From assembly GCF_014649495.1 (NCBI RefSeq), contig NZ_BMTD01000018.1:1-64000 (forward strand): DNA of 64,000 bases. Reading direction: 5' to 3'. The first letter of the stretch is position 1. Every line of letters starts with the position of its first letter. This stretch comes from Streptomyces filipinensis. Lineage in GTDB: Bacteria > Actinomycetota > Actinomycetes > Streptomycetales > Streptomycetaceae. This document shows, piece after piece, positions 37,466 to 45,596 of this stretch. The notes below the pieces were generated by a model. It searched no databases. It saw nothing but the letters and a program-made list of their open reading frames with translations, and had not been told where the DNA came from. The position numbers and the translations under genes were made by a program.

Positions 37466-38023
37466 ATGGATGCCGAGGCGCAGGAGAGTTTTCGACAGTT
37501 CGTGGCCGGCAGATCCACGGCCCTGTTGAAGACGGCCGTCCTGCTGGCCGGCGGCGACCGGCACGCCGCCGAGGACCTGCTGCAGAACGCGCTGGTCAAG
37601 GCGGCCGGACGCTGGCAGCGGATCGACGAGCCGGAGGCCTACGTCCGGCGGATCCTGTACCGGCAGCAGATCAGCCGCTGGCGGCTGAAGTGGCGGCGGC
37701 GGGAGGTCATGGTCGCCGAGCCGCCGGAGAGCGGCGCCGGGCACAGTCCGGACACCTCGGGCGCCGCCGAGCTGCGGCTCGTGCTGCGCACGGCCCTGTC
37801 CCGGCTCACCGCCCGCCAGCGCACCGTGCTGGTGCTGCGCTACTTCGAGGACCTGCCCGAGGCCGACGTGGCCCGGCTCCTGGGCTGCTCCGTGGGCACA
37901 GTACGGTCCACCACCCACCGCTCCCTGGCCAGACTCCGCGAGCTGGCCCCCGAGTTGGCGGCGCTGGCTCCCCGGCAGCCCCAGCCGTCCCGTGACTTCT
38001 CGCCCGTGGAGGTGCGCCCGTGA
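37466..38023 (+). CDS. SigE-family ECF RNA polymerase sigma factor
   Basis: The 185-residue protein has region 2 (FRQFVAGRSTALLKTAVLLAGGDRHAAEDLLQNALVKAAGRW) and region 4 (LSRLTARQRTVLVLRYFEDLPEADVARLLGCSVGTVRSTTHRSLARLRE). Wording and length match the SigE-family group (TIGR02983) abundant in Streptomyces. GAGAAGG lies five bases before the ATG; a GTG two codons upstream overlaps this site and is rejected. Its stop overlaps the next gene's start as GTGA, so it is expressed with a membrane protein that may be its regulator. Confidence 0.92.
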   Translation: MDAEAQESFRQFVAGRSTALLKTAVLLAGGDRHAAEDLLQNALVKAAGRWQRIDEPEAYVRRILYRQQISRWRLKWRRREVMVAEPPESGAGHSPDTSGAAELRLVLRTALSRLTARQRTVLVLRYFEDLPEADVARLLGCSVGTVRSTTHRSLARLRELAPELAALAPRQPQPSRDFSPVEVRP

Positions 38024-39267
38024 ACGTCGAGGAACTCGTGCGTGACGCGCTGCGCGAGCAGGCCGTGCAGCAGCCTCCGGCGCCGCCGGGGTTCGCCGAC
38101 CGGGTGCTCGGCGCCCGCCGGCGCCGCCGTACCCGCCGGGTGGCGTCCGTCGCCCTGGCCACCGCCGCCGTGGTGGCGATCGCCGTGGGCGGGCCGCTGC
38201 TGGATTCCGGCCACAAGAACCACGTACGGCCGTCCGGAACGGTGGGCTCCGGTGAGGTGCAGGCCCACCCGGACCAGTCGCCGCCGCGGGAGCTGATCGG
38301 CGCCGGGGACGCCGTACTGGCCGCCTACTACACGGCGAAGATCCAGCCGCAGACCGACCGGCGGGCCGTCTCGGCGCGTACCTACTGGCTGCTCGACCCG
38401 AAGACCGGGAAGTACGAGAAGGACTCCCGCTGGTCCTTCGTCGCCGTCGCTCCGGGTCTGAGGACCGCCGCCGTGCTGGAGCGCGACCTGCCCGCCCACC
38501 GGATCGGCCTGCTCGACCTCGCGACGCGGAAGGTCGAGCGGTGGATCCCGGTCCGGCACGGGGTGGGTGGGCTCGCGTTCTCGTACGACGGCACCCGGCT
38601 CGTCGCGACGACGTACGACGAGAACCCCGATCTGCGCGTCAGGGAGAAGCTGTTCCGCGGCAAAGGCAAGAGGGACGGGTGGATGTGGGGGGTCAGGTTC
38701 GGCGAGTCGAGCCGGTCCGGGTTCTACGACCTCGACGTGGCCTCCGGCGCCGGCTCCTGGAGCCCGGTCGCGTCCGGCCGCGACATCAACTCCCGCGCGG
38801 ACTTCGCCTTCAGCCGTACCGGTGAACTGGTGTACGGGCAGCGCATCGGCGGCCGGGACGGCCTGCAGCAGTTCTACGACCTCAAGGGCGACGAGGTCGC
38901 CGCGCCCGCGAACGAGAAGTACCTGCGCTCGGACGTCCCCGCGCGCCTGTCCCCGAGCGGCAGGCTCGCCGCCCTCGGCCTGACGAAGGAGGTCGGCGGC
39001 CGTCCCGGCAGGTCCTACTCCTCCGTCCGTGATCCCCGCACGGGCAAGGAGATCACCAAGGTGCGCGGCGGCCATCTGCTCGCCTGGGCGGACGAGAAGC
39101 ACCTCATCGCCTGGGAGCGGGTGACGAGCCTGGAGGAGGAGTACCGGCCCCAGCTCGTGCTGGTCACGATCGGCAGCGACAAGGTCGTACCGCTCAGCGG
39201 GGTCCAGAAGCCCGCCGAGCCCACCGACCTGGTGGAGCCCTGGGAGCCCGTCTTCGCCCGCCGCTGA
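38020..39267 (+). CDS. Membrane-anchored beta-propeller-like protein, sigma-factor partner
   Basis: The 415-residue protein has a short cytoplasmic N-terminus (MNVEELVRDALREQAVQQPPAPPGFADRVL), a basic patch, one membrane helix (about 41-60), then a large extracytoplasmic domain. The latter has repeated strands such as TYWLLDPKTGKYEK, IGLLDLATRKVERW, GLAFSYDGTRLVATTYDEN, FSRTGELVYGQ and LSPSGRLAALG, as in TolB/WD40-like propellers. The N-terminal part is like those of genes coupled to SigE-family sigma factors and could bind the sigma factor. It lacks a ZAS anti-sigma zinc motif. It ends exactly where the convergent dapA-like gene ends. Confidence 0.8.
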   Translation: MNVEELVRDALREQAVQQPPAPPGFADRVLGARRRRRTRRVASVALATAAVVAIAVGGPLLDSGHKNHVRPSGTVGSGEVQAHPDQSPPRELIGAGDAVLAAYYTAKIQPQTDRRAVSARTYWLLDPKTGKYEKDSRWSFVAVAPGLRTAAVLERDLPAHRIGLLDLATRKVERWIPVRHGVGGLAFSYDGTRLVATTYDENPDLRVREKLFRGKGKRDGWMWGVRFGESSRSGFYDLDVASGAGSWSPVASGRDINSRADFAFSRTGELVYGQRIGGRDGLQQFYDLKGDEVAAPANEKYLRSDVPARLSPSGRLAALGLTKEVGGRPGRSYSSVRDPRTGKEITKVRGGHLLAWADEKHLIAWERVTSLEEEYRPQLVLVTIGSDKVVPLSGVQKPAEPTDLVEPWEPVFARR

Positions 39268-40173
39268 TCAGCCCGCGGTGAGCGCCTCGTACCGCGCCCA
39301 CAGCCCGTCGGCCGCCTCCCGGCCGGCGGGCAGCAGCGGTGCGCGCACCGGGCCCGCGGGCCGGCCAAGACGGGCGAGGAGCGCCTTGGCGGTGACCGTG
39401 CCCGGCAGGCCCGCGCCCATCATCGCCTCGATCAACGGCGTGGCCCGCAGTTGCCGTTCCGTCGCGCCTGCGGTGTCGCCCGCGTCGAAGGCGTCGAGGA
39501 TCGCGGCGATGTGGCCCGGCACGGCGTTCGCGACCGTGCTCACACAGCCCGCGGCGCCGACCGCGGACAGCGCGAGCACGTGTTCGTCGCAGCCCGCGTA
39601 GTACGCCAGGTCCGTGTGGGCCAGCACCTTCTGGGTGCCGAGGAAGTCGTACGAGCAGTCCTTGACGGCCACGATCCGTGGGTGCCCGGCGAGGCGGATC
39701 ATGGTCTCCGACTCGATCCGGGTGCCGGTGCGGCCCGGGATGTCGTACAGCATGACGGGCACGCCGCTCGCGTCGGCCACCGCCCGGAAGTGCGCCTCCA
39801 CCGCTTCCTGCGGCGGCTTGCTGTAGTACGGCGCCACCACGAGCACCCCGTCGGCGCCCGCCTTCCCCGCCGCGAGCGCCAGCTCGACGGTGTGCCGGGT
39901 GTCGGCCGTGCCCACGCCCGCGACCAGGGACGCCCGGTCCCCGACCGCGTCCCGGACGGCCGCGACCAGCTCTGCCTTCTCGGTGTCCGTGGTGGTGGGG
40001 GACTCGCCGGTGGTGCCGTTCAGCACCAGGCCGTCGCAGCCCTCGGCCACCAGCCACGCGGCCAGCTCCCGGGCGCCGTCCAGGTCGATGTCCCCCGCCG
40101 CGGTGAACGGCGTGATCATCGCGCAGAGGGTCCGGCCGAAGGGGCGCTGGGAGGTGGTGCCTGTGCTCGTCAT
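39268..40173 (-). CDS. dapA: 4-hydroxy-tetrahydrodipicolinate synthase (DapA-like)
   Basis: The 301-residue TIM-barrel enzyme condenses pyruvate and aspartate semialdehyde. The Schiff-base lysine is in HPRIVAVKDCSYD, the catalytic tyrosine in VPVMLYDIPGRTG, and GLVLNGTTGESPTTT is the carboxylate-binding loop. These residues support a DapA assignment. Many streptomycetes have two dapA paralogues, so it need not be the essential copy; DHDPS/NAL relatives with other substrates are the alternative. It is a single leftward gene, and its stop abuts the stop of the convergent propeller-protein gene without any gap or terminator. Confidence 0.88.
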   Translation of the reverse strand: MTSTGTTSQRPFGRTLCAMITPFTAAGDIDLDGARELAAWLVAEGCDGLVLNGTTGESPTTTDTEKAELVAAVRDAVGDRASLVAGVGTADTRHTVELALAAGKAGADGVLVVAPYYSKPPQEAVEAHFRAVADASGVPVMLYDIPGRTGTRIESETMIRLAGHPRIVAVKDCSYDFLGTQKVLAHTDLAYYAGCDEHVLALSAVGAAGCVSTVANAVPGHIAAILDAFDAGDTAGATERQLRATPLIEAMMGAGLPGTVTAKALLARLGRPAGPVRAPLLPAGREAADGLWARYEALTAG

Positions 40174-40353
40174 GGGAGTAGTCTCGGCACCCCCTTGGTG
40201 AAGCTCTACTTAATTCTTCTACGTCGTATTGGTAAGTGTTGCTGATGGGTTGGGGTGTGGCCGTGGGGTGGCCGTAGTCGGTGTGTCCAACTCGGCCCCT
40301 CATGGGTCACTATGGCCGGAGGGTCACCTACGTCGTCAGTCATGGGAGGCACC

Positions 40354-40494
40354 ATGAAGCTCGGCAAGGCACTGGCCACCGGAGTCGCCGAGGAGCGGCA
40401 GCCCGTTCGCGAGGAGGAGATCCCGGTTCCCGAGGAGACCGTCCACGCCGAGCCGGCCGAACCGGCCCGCGAAGAGGTCCCGGCCGCCCGATGA
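40354..40494 (+). CDS. Small acidic protein, 46 residues
   Basis: This short gene has GGGAGG four bases before its ATG. The peptide starts MKLGKALATGVAEERQP and continues as a Glu/Pro-rich tail (repeats of EE, PAEP). No membrane segment or cysteine is present. Its stop overlaps the start of the Cys-rich gene by four bases, a strong sign of a genuine coupled gene. I do not recognise the family. It may be a partner or stabiliser of the downstream protein. Confidence 0.65.
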   Translation: MKLGKALATGVAEERQPVREEEIPVPEETVHAEPAEPAREEVPAAR

Positions 40495-41186
40495 GGCTGC
40501 GGCTCCCGGCGGAACGGCCGACGGAGCCGCCGACCGGATACAAGATCGCCCACCCGGTGCTGTCCCAGGACGGCACCCGGGCCGGGTTCACCGGAGTGTC
40601 GCTCGGTGGCGCGCTGCCCTACGGCGTGCTCGACGACGCCTCCTGTGTCTACGGACGGCGGCACCGCCCGCCCGCGCGCCTGTGCGACTGCGGGTTCCAC
40701 TGCGTCCATGAGCGGGGTGCCGCCGAGGCCATGCTGTGCACCGCCGAGCACCGGACGGCGCTCCTGCTGGAGGTCTCCGTGCTCGGCGCCTACATCCGCT
40801 TCGAGCGCGGCTTCCGCTACGCCCGGCAGCGGGTGCGCACGGCGACCGCCGGTCCGTGTGCCTGCGGTGCCACCGCCGTCGGCCTGGCCGACGCCGGCTG
40901 GGGCAGGCCGGGCTGGCTCGCCCTCGCCCCGGTCTGCGCCGGCTGTGTGCGGGGCCGTACGTCCCTCTCGCTCGCCGGCTTCGCCCGGCTCGCCGGGGAG
41001 GGGCTGCGGGTGGGGGTGCGGGGTGGCGGTACGGGAGCCCCGTCCGCCGAGTCGGCGGACGCGGCGGAGCCGGGTGTGCCCGAACTCGTCGCCGAGGCGG
41101 CGCTGTTGCAGGCGCGCCTCGACTGGTTCCAGAGCCAACTCGCGCGGCTCGGCGAGCGGGGGAACGGGGGAGTGGGGCGGGGGTGA
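40491..41186 (+). CDS. Cys-rich hypothetical protein (possible zinc-binding)
   Basis: The 231-residue product carries three cysteine clusters: ARLCDCGFHCVHE, AGPCACGATAVGLAD and APVCAGCVRGR, which look like zinc-ribbon ligands. The first part reads PTEPPTGYKIAHPVLSQDGTRAGFTGVSLGGALPYGVLDD, and a helical C-terminus follows (PELVAEAALLQARLDWFQSQLARL). It is soluble by prediction. The family is not known to me. ATG overlaps the small acidic gene stop as ATGA. Two cysteine-rich stretches flank a segment TALLLEVSVLGAYIRFERGFRYARQRV that may form a beta core. Confidence 0.75.
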   Translation: MRLRLPAERPTEPPTGYKIAHPVLSQDGTRAGFTGVSLGGALPYGVLDDASCVYGRRHRPPARLCDCGFHCVHERGAAEAMLCTAEHRTALLLEVSVLGAYIRFERGFRYARQRVRTATAGPCACGATAVGLADAGWGRPGWLALAPVCAGCVRGRTSLSLAGFARLAGEGLRVGVRGGGTGAPSAESADAAEPGVPELVAEAALLQARLDWFQSQLARLGERGNGGVGRG

Positions 41187-41527
41187 CGGATTGGTGGGCC
41201 TCGGCCGGGGTACCCGCATCTGCGGTGGTCCGTGCGGGTGTGTGGGTGGATGCCTATGGCGGGCCGTGCGGGTGCCGTGTGGGGGTGGGTGCCTGCGGCG
41301 GCTCCCGTGCGGGTGCGGTGTGGGCGAGGTCGCGCCTACGGTGGTTTGTGAGTCGGTGCCGCGCCGGGTGGTGTCCGTCCTCGGTCCGGCGCACTGTTCC
41401 TCCCCGGGGCACCCGGCGTTTCCGCCGGCCGCCGCGGGCGGACACCACCCGCCGCGTCCCCTCCCGCCGTGTCCGGCCTCGGGGGGCGCGGCGCGGACGT
41501 CGACGTGATCAGGGAAAGGGCACACCG
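41187..41527. other. Intergenic stretch, G/T-rich on the plus strand
   Basis: This 341-base gap between two rightward genes has many short G runs separated by T or C (GGGTGTGTGGGTGG type, 41235-41330). I found no convincing gene. ACCCGCA/TGCGGGT arms near 41210-41240 can form a 7-bp hairpin, which may end the upstream transcript. The right part should hold the promoter of the DUF3618 gene. Confidence 0.35.
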
Positions 41528-42052
41528 ATGAGGCACAGGATCCCGCACGGCTCGGGCGCCAAGGGGCCCGACGAGCTGCGGCAGCAGATCGAGCAGGCAC
41601 GACACCAACTCGGGCACACCGTCGCCCAGTTGGTCGGTAAGACGGATGTCGCCGAGCGGGCCCGGGTGCGGGCCGCCGACCTGAAGGACAAGGCCGGCGC
41701 CATGACCGTACAGCTGCGTGTGAGTGCCGCGCAGGCGGGACACGACATGCAGGGGCGGGCCGTCAAGGCTGGGCATGTGGTGCAGGGGCGGGCCGCCAAG
41801 GCCGGGCACGCGGTGCAGGGACGGGCGGCGCAGGCCGGGCATGCGGTGCAGGGGCGGGCCGCGCAGGCCGGGCATGTGGTGCAGGGGCGCGCCGGGCGTG
41901 TGGGGCACGCCGTGGAGGAAGCCGTTCCGCAGCCGCTGCGCGGTGCGGTGCGCCGGGGCATGCGTCACCCGGGGCCGGTCCTCGCCGTGGGTGTGCTGGG
42001 CGCGGCCGCGGTGACGGCCGCCATCGCCTGGCGCCGGCTGCGTCACCACTGA
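41528..42052 (+). CDS. DUF3618-family protein with 11-residue helical repeats
   Basis: The 174-residue protein starts with a DUF3618-like helix, GPDELRQQIEQARHQLGHTVAQLVGKTDV. Five consecutive 11-residue repeats of the form AGHxVQGRAAQ follow (about 70-124), then a membrane helix at about 151-168 and a basic tail (WRRLRHH). Such repeats make a long amphipathic helix that can lie on a membrane. Similar proteins with phage-holin/DUF3618 partners occur in actinobacteria; none is encoded beside it here. AAAGGG lies seven bases before the ATG. Confidence 0.82.
   Translation: MRHRIPHGSGAKGPDELRQQIEQARHQLGHTVAQLVGKTDVAERARVRAADLKDKAGAMTVQLRVSAAQAGHDMQGRAVKAGHVVQGRAAKAGHAVQGRAAQAGHAVQGRAAQAGHVVQGRAGRVGHAVEEAVPQPLRGAVRRGMRHPGPVLAVGVLGAAAVTAAIAWRRLRHH
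41735..41899 (+). repeat. Five 33-bp in-frame repeats in the DUF3618 gene
   Basis: Each unit encodes AGH-(D/V/A)-(M/V)-QGRA-(V/A/G)-(K/Q/R). The core GTGCAGGGGCGGGCC recurs almost unchanged, so copy-number change by slippage or recombination is likely between strains. A sixth, degenerate unit (VGHAVEEAVPQ) follows. Confidence 0.85.
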
Positions 42053-42085
42053 AGGCGGCTTCGGGGCCACCCTCTCACCGATTAC

Positions 42086-42103
42086 TTTGTCTGTCTGGAC
42101 AAA
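42086..42103. promoter_or_regulatory. Operator candidate TTTGTC-TGTCTG-GACAAA
   Basis: A perfect 6-base inverted repeat with a 6-base spacer lies 28 bases before the ArsR-like gene. It is in an AT-rich island (TTACTTTGTC...GACAAAAAAAG) that probably includes the promoter. Autorepression by the adjacent ArsR-like protein is the simplest reading. Confidence 0.6.
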
Positions 42104-42130
42104 AAAAGTTTTCGGTGGGAGGGTGGACGC

Positions 42131-42742
42131 ATGCTGGACGTGACCGTGATCGAGGACCCCGAGGCGGCGGCCGTGTCGCTGGACCCCGTGCGGGCCCGGC
42201 TGCTCGCCGAGCTGGCCGCCGAACCCGCCTCGGCGGCGATGCTGGCCGGCAAGGTCGGACTGCCCAGGCAGAAGGTGAACTACCACCTCAAGGCGCTGGA
42301 GCGGCACGGTCTGGTCGAGCTGGCCGGAGAGCGCCGCAAGGGCAACGTCACCGAGCGGCTGATGCGCGCCACGGCCGCGTCGTACGTCATCTCGCCCGCG
42401 GCCCTGCCCGCAGTACAGCCGGACCCGGACCGCTTCCGCGACCAGCTGTCCGCGCGCTGGCTGCTCGCGCTCGGCGCCCGCCTGGTGCGGGACGTGGGCG
42501 CGCTGATCTCCGGCGCGGCCAAGGCCCGCAAGCGACTGGCGACCTACGCCCTGGACGGCCAGGTCCGCTTCGCCTCCGCCGCCGACCGGGCGGCCTTCGT
42601 GCAGGAGCTGACGGCGGGCGTGAGCGCGCTGATCCGCAAGTACGACGCCCCGGACGTCGAGGACGGCCGCGACCACCGGATCGTCGTCGCCCTCCACCCC
42701 ACGGTCAAGGACCAGCCGCCCACCCCCGCACCGGAACAGTGA
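42131..42742 (+). CDS. ArsR-type winged-helix regulator
   Basis: The 203-residue protein has an N-terminal winged helix, LDPVRARLLAELAAEPASAAMLAGKVGLPRQKVNYHLKALERHGLVELAGERRKGNVTERLMRATAASYVI. No metal-binding cysteine motif is seen. The C-terminal part (about 100-190) may be a ligand or dimer domain. It stands 14 bases before an SRPBCC/AHSA1 gene. Such regulator plus AHSA1 pairs are common, and the SRPBCC partner often binds hydrophobic compounds. Expression is probably controlled through the inverted repeat upstream. Confidence 0.88.
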   Translation: MLDVTVIEDPEAAAVSLDPVRARLLAELAAEPASAAMLAGKVGLPRQKVNYHLKALERHGLVELAGERRKGNVTERLMRATAASYVISPAALPAVQPDPDRFRDQLSARWLLALGARLVRDVGALISGAAKARKRLATYALDGQVRFASAADRAAFVQELTAGVSALIRKYDAPDVEDGRDHRIVVALHPTVKDQPPTPAPEQ

Positions 42743-42756
42743 GCAGGAGCTCCGCC

Positions 42757-43494
42757 ATGTCCAAGGAATTCGAGATCGTCCGCGAGTTCGAGGTCGACGT
42801 ACCTCCGGAGGAGGTCTGGGAGGCCGTCACCACCGGCACCGGCGGCTATCTGTGGCCGATGGACCCGCCGGAGCCCCGCGAAGGCGGCCAGGGGCCCTTC
42901 GGGTCGACGGTCACCGCCTGGGATCCGCCCCACCGCTACACCAACCGCAGTGAGGACGTCGGCTTCCCGGTCCAGTCGGTCAACCAGCTGGACTACACCA
43001 TCGAGCCGCGCGACGAGGGCCGCCGGGCCTGGGTTCGCTACGTCCACAGCGGCATCTTCACGGACGACTGGAACAACCAGTACGACGGTGCGAGCAAGCA
43101 CACCAACTTCTATCTGCACACCCTGTGTGAGTACCTCACCCACTTCGCGCCCCGTCCGGTCACCTTCGCCCAGCTCAACGGGCCCGCGAGCTCGGCGACG
43201 ACGCAGGCGCTCGCCGCCGTCGGGCACGCCCTCGGGCTGGCGGACGACGCGGCCGCCGGCACGAAGGCGAGCGTCCGGGGACCCGGCGGGCGGACCCTGG
43301 ACGCCGTGGTCGACTACCGGAACCCGTACTTCATCGGGCTGCGCACCGACAACGCCCTCATCCGCTTCTTCGGCCGCGGTCACTGGGGCGCCCCGCTGGG
43401 CATCAGCGTGCACGACTTCGCGCCGGACGCCGATGCCCAGGTGAACGAGAGCGCCTGGCAGGACTGGCTGAACGGCGTGTTCAGCCGGTCCTGA
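42757..43494 (+). CDS. SRPBCC/AHSA1-domain protein
   Basis: The 245-residue protein starts with a START-like fold, EFEIVREFEVDVPPEEVWEAVTTGTGGYLWPMDPPEP, followed by TVTAWDPPHRYTNRSEDVG and ending the domain near YLHTLCEYLTHFAP. A second alpha/beta part (about 140-245) ends GRGHWGAPLGISVHDFAPDADAQVNESAWQDWLNGVF. It may bind a lipophilic ligand in a deep pocket. GCAGGAG lies before the ATG. It forms a two-gene unit with the ArsR-type regulator and ends nine bases from the convergent nuclease gene. Confidence 0.85.
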   Translation: MSKEFEIVREFEVDVPPEEVWEAVTTGTGGYLWPMDPPEPREGGQGPFGSTVTAWDPPHRYTNRSEDVGFPVQSVNQLDYTIEPRDEGRRAWVRYVHSGIFTDDWNNQYDGASKHTNFYLHTLCEYLTHFAPRPVTFAQLNGPASSATTQALAAVGHALGLADDAAAGTKASVRGPGGRTLDAVVDYRNPYFIGLRTDNALIRFFGRGHWGAPLGISVHDFAPDADAQVNESAWQDWLNGVFSRS

Positions 43495-43503
43495 GCGCCC
43501 GGG

Positions 43504-45330
43504 TCACGGGCGGAAGCGCAGCACCTGCGGGTCGTGGTCGCTGATCTGGTCGTTGAACTCCGAGTTGACGTGCACGCTGTCGTAGTCGAAGTCGCAGCCG
43601 CGCCGGATCGCCGGGCTGATCAGGATCTGGTCCAGGACCTGCTGGTTGCCCTGGTAGTCGTAGGTGTAACGCTCGCTCCTGGGCAGCGACTTGATCGCCG
43701 ACCACAGCTCGCCGTCACCCTCCAGGATCTTCGCGGTCTCGGAGAACTCGAAGTCGTTCATGTCGCCGAGCGCGATGACGTTCGCGTTCTTCTGGACGTC
43801 CAGGATGCTCTTGACGAACGCGTTCACCTCGGTCGCCTGGGCGTGGCGCTGGATCTCCGAGCTGCGCACCGGCGGCTGGTACTGGGACGTCAGGCCCTGG
43901 TCGCCGCCCTTGGAGTTGAGGTGGTTGGCGATCACGAACACGGTCTTGCCGCGGAAGACGAACTCGCCGGCCAGCGGCTTGCGGCTGTTGGACCAGGCCG
44001 CGTTCGTCGGGTCGATCCGGCCCGGCGACGCCGTCAGCTCGGCCTTGCCGTGCACCTTCGTGACGCCGACGGCCGTGGTGGAGTCGCCGCCCGCGCGGTC
44101 CACGAAGGACACCCGCTCGGGGTTGAACAGGAGCACCTGGCGGATGTTGCCGCCCGGCTCGCCGCCGTCCTGGTCGTTGACCGGGTTGATCGAGCGCCAG
44201 TCGTACTTCGGGCCGCCCGCCGCGACGATCGCGTCGATCAGCTTGTTCACGGTCTCGCTCGCGTCGACCGTGCCGTCGTCCTTGGCGCCGTTGTCGTCCT
44301 GGATCTCCTCCAGGGACACGATGTCCGGCGACTGCAGGTTGTTCACGATCGCGGCGGCGTGCTTGTCGAACGTGTTGTCCGACGGGTCGAGGTTCTCGAC
44401 GTTGTAGGTGGCCACCGCCAGCTCGCCACGTGACTGCTTCCGCGTGGTCTCGCGCTCCAGGCCGCCGCTCTGCAGCGTGCCGAGCCGGCTCGCGACCAGC
44501 GTGTAGCCGCCGAACTGGTTGAAGTCCAGCGGGCCGGTGGTGGTGCCCTCCAGGGTGTCGCCGACGTTCGCCTTCGGGAAGTCGGCGGTCGCGCCCAGCG
44601 ACTGGATCTGCAGCCGGCCGGTGTTCTGGGCGTCGTAGGAGCCGTAGACCGTGCCCCCGCGGCGGTTGCGGTGCTCCCACGGCTTCACGGTGACCCACAG
44701 CTCGCTGTACGGGTCGGTCGCGGTGACCACGCGGGTGTCGGCGACCTGGACGTTCATGCCCTCCAGGGACTCGTAGTAGTCCAGGGCGTACGCCGACGGG
44801 TCCAGGGCCGCGCCGTTGATGGAGCCGTTCGCCGCGGTGTCGCCGGCGGGGGCGTACTCGTCCGGCACCGAGTCCTCGTCGATCACGACCGGCGCCGGGA
44901 CCGCGTTGCCGGTGGAGACGGTGGTGACCGTCGGCTTGGTGATCTCCGTCACCGACTGGTTGCCCGAGGAGGCGCCGCCCGGGACGAACTCGGAGACCGT
45001 TCCGGTCACCGTCACCGAGTCGCCGGCCGCGACCTTCGGCGCGGAGCTGGTGAAGACGAACACGCCTTCGCTGGTGGCCGGGTTGTCGTCCGGGGTCGGA
45101 TCCTGGATCCAGAAGCCTTTGGAGGAGCCGTACGTGCGCGTGGCCGTGACGATGCCGGGCACGTCCGTCACCTTCTGCCCGGCGAACGGGGATATCCGGG
45201 TCGTGCCCTGGATGTCATGGACGCGCACCGAGTCGGCGTGCGCGGGCGAGGTGAGGACGACGGCGGAAGCGGCGCTGCAGACGGCGGCGACGGTGAGCGC
45301 GGCGAGGCGCGCGGAAGACCTGCTCGGCAA
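43504..45330 (-). CDS. Secreted endonuclease/exonuclease/phosphatase-family nuclease
   Basis: The 608-residue protein is exported by a Sec signal (LPSRSSARLAALTVAAVCSAASAVVLTSPAHA). An OB-fold region follows (about 34-190: IQGTTRISPFAGQKVTDVPGIVTAT, DSVTVTGTVSEF), and an EEP nuclease domain ends the protein. Catalytic EEP motifs are ATYNVENLDP, SLEEIQDDNG, FVIANHLNSKGG, ALGDMNDFEFS and ISDHDPQVLRF. The TTG at 45330 has GGAGGG five bases upstream and is preferred to distant in-frame starts. The layout matches extracellular ExeM/NucH-like DNases, which release nucleotides and phosphate from environmental DNA. Its 266-base upstream gap contains one GTTCA element, not a clear PHO box. Confidence 0.9.
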   Translation of the reverse strand: MPSRSSARLAALTVAAVCSAASAVVLTSPAHADSVRVHDIQGTTRISPFAGQKVTDVPGIVTATRTYGSSKGFWIQDPTPDDNPATSEGVFVFTSSAPKVAAGDSVTVTGTVSEFVPGGASSGNQSVTEITKPTVTTVSTGNAVPAPVVIDEDSVPDEYAPAGDTAANGSINGAALDPSAYALDYYESLEGMNVQVADTRVVTATDPYSELWVTVKPWEHRNRRGGTVYGSYDAQNTGRLQIQSLGATADFPKANVGDTLEGTTTGPLDFNQFGGYTLVASRLGTLQSGGLERETTRKQSRGELAVATYNVENLDPSDNTFDKHAAAIVNNLQSPDIVSLEEIQDDNGAKDDGTVDASETVNKLIDAIVAAGGPKYDWRSINPVNDQDGGEPGGNIRQVLLFNPERVSFVDRAGGDSTTAVGVTKVHGKAELTASPGRIDPTNAAWSNSRKPLAGEFVFRGKTVFVIANHLNSKGGDQGLTSQYQPPVRSSEIQRHAQATEVNAFVKSILDVQKNANVIALGDMNDFEFSETAKILEGDGELWSAIKSLPRSERYTYDYQGNQQVLDQILISPAIRRGCDFDYDSVHVNSEFNDQISDHDPQVLRFRP

Positions 45331-45596
45331 GGGTTCCCTCCGGGGACATACGTGAACGCCGGGACGAGGGTGGAACGGGAGCGTGTGGGGGTCGTAGCCC
45401 TCCGTGACACGCATAGAGCCGAGTGAACAGTTGTCCCCCCAACTTCTACGCGCGTCAATCTCCTGCCTGGCGGCGGGAGTTGTCAAGGTTTCGGCCATGT
45501 ACGAGGGCTGACGGGGAGATGAACCGGGCGGCATGGGTGGAAATCCGTCTAGGCTGAGCGGCTGAGCCCGTTTCACGGTCCGAGGAGAACCAGCCG

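Noticed and set aside
41735-41899. CRISPR-like array
   Set aside because: Repeats are contiguous, in frame, and encode a helical repeat; there are no unique spacers or cas genes.
45410-45440. PHO box before the secreted nuclease gene
   Set aside because: Only one GTTCA unit (GTTCACTCGGC, minus strand) is seen; the adjacent 11 bases on either side do not match a second unit.
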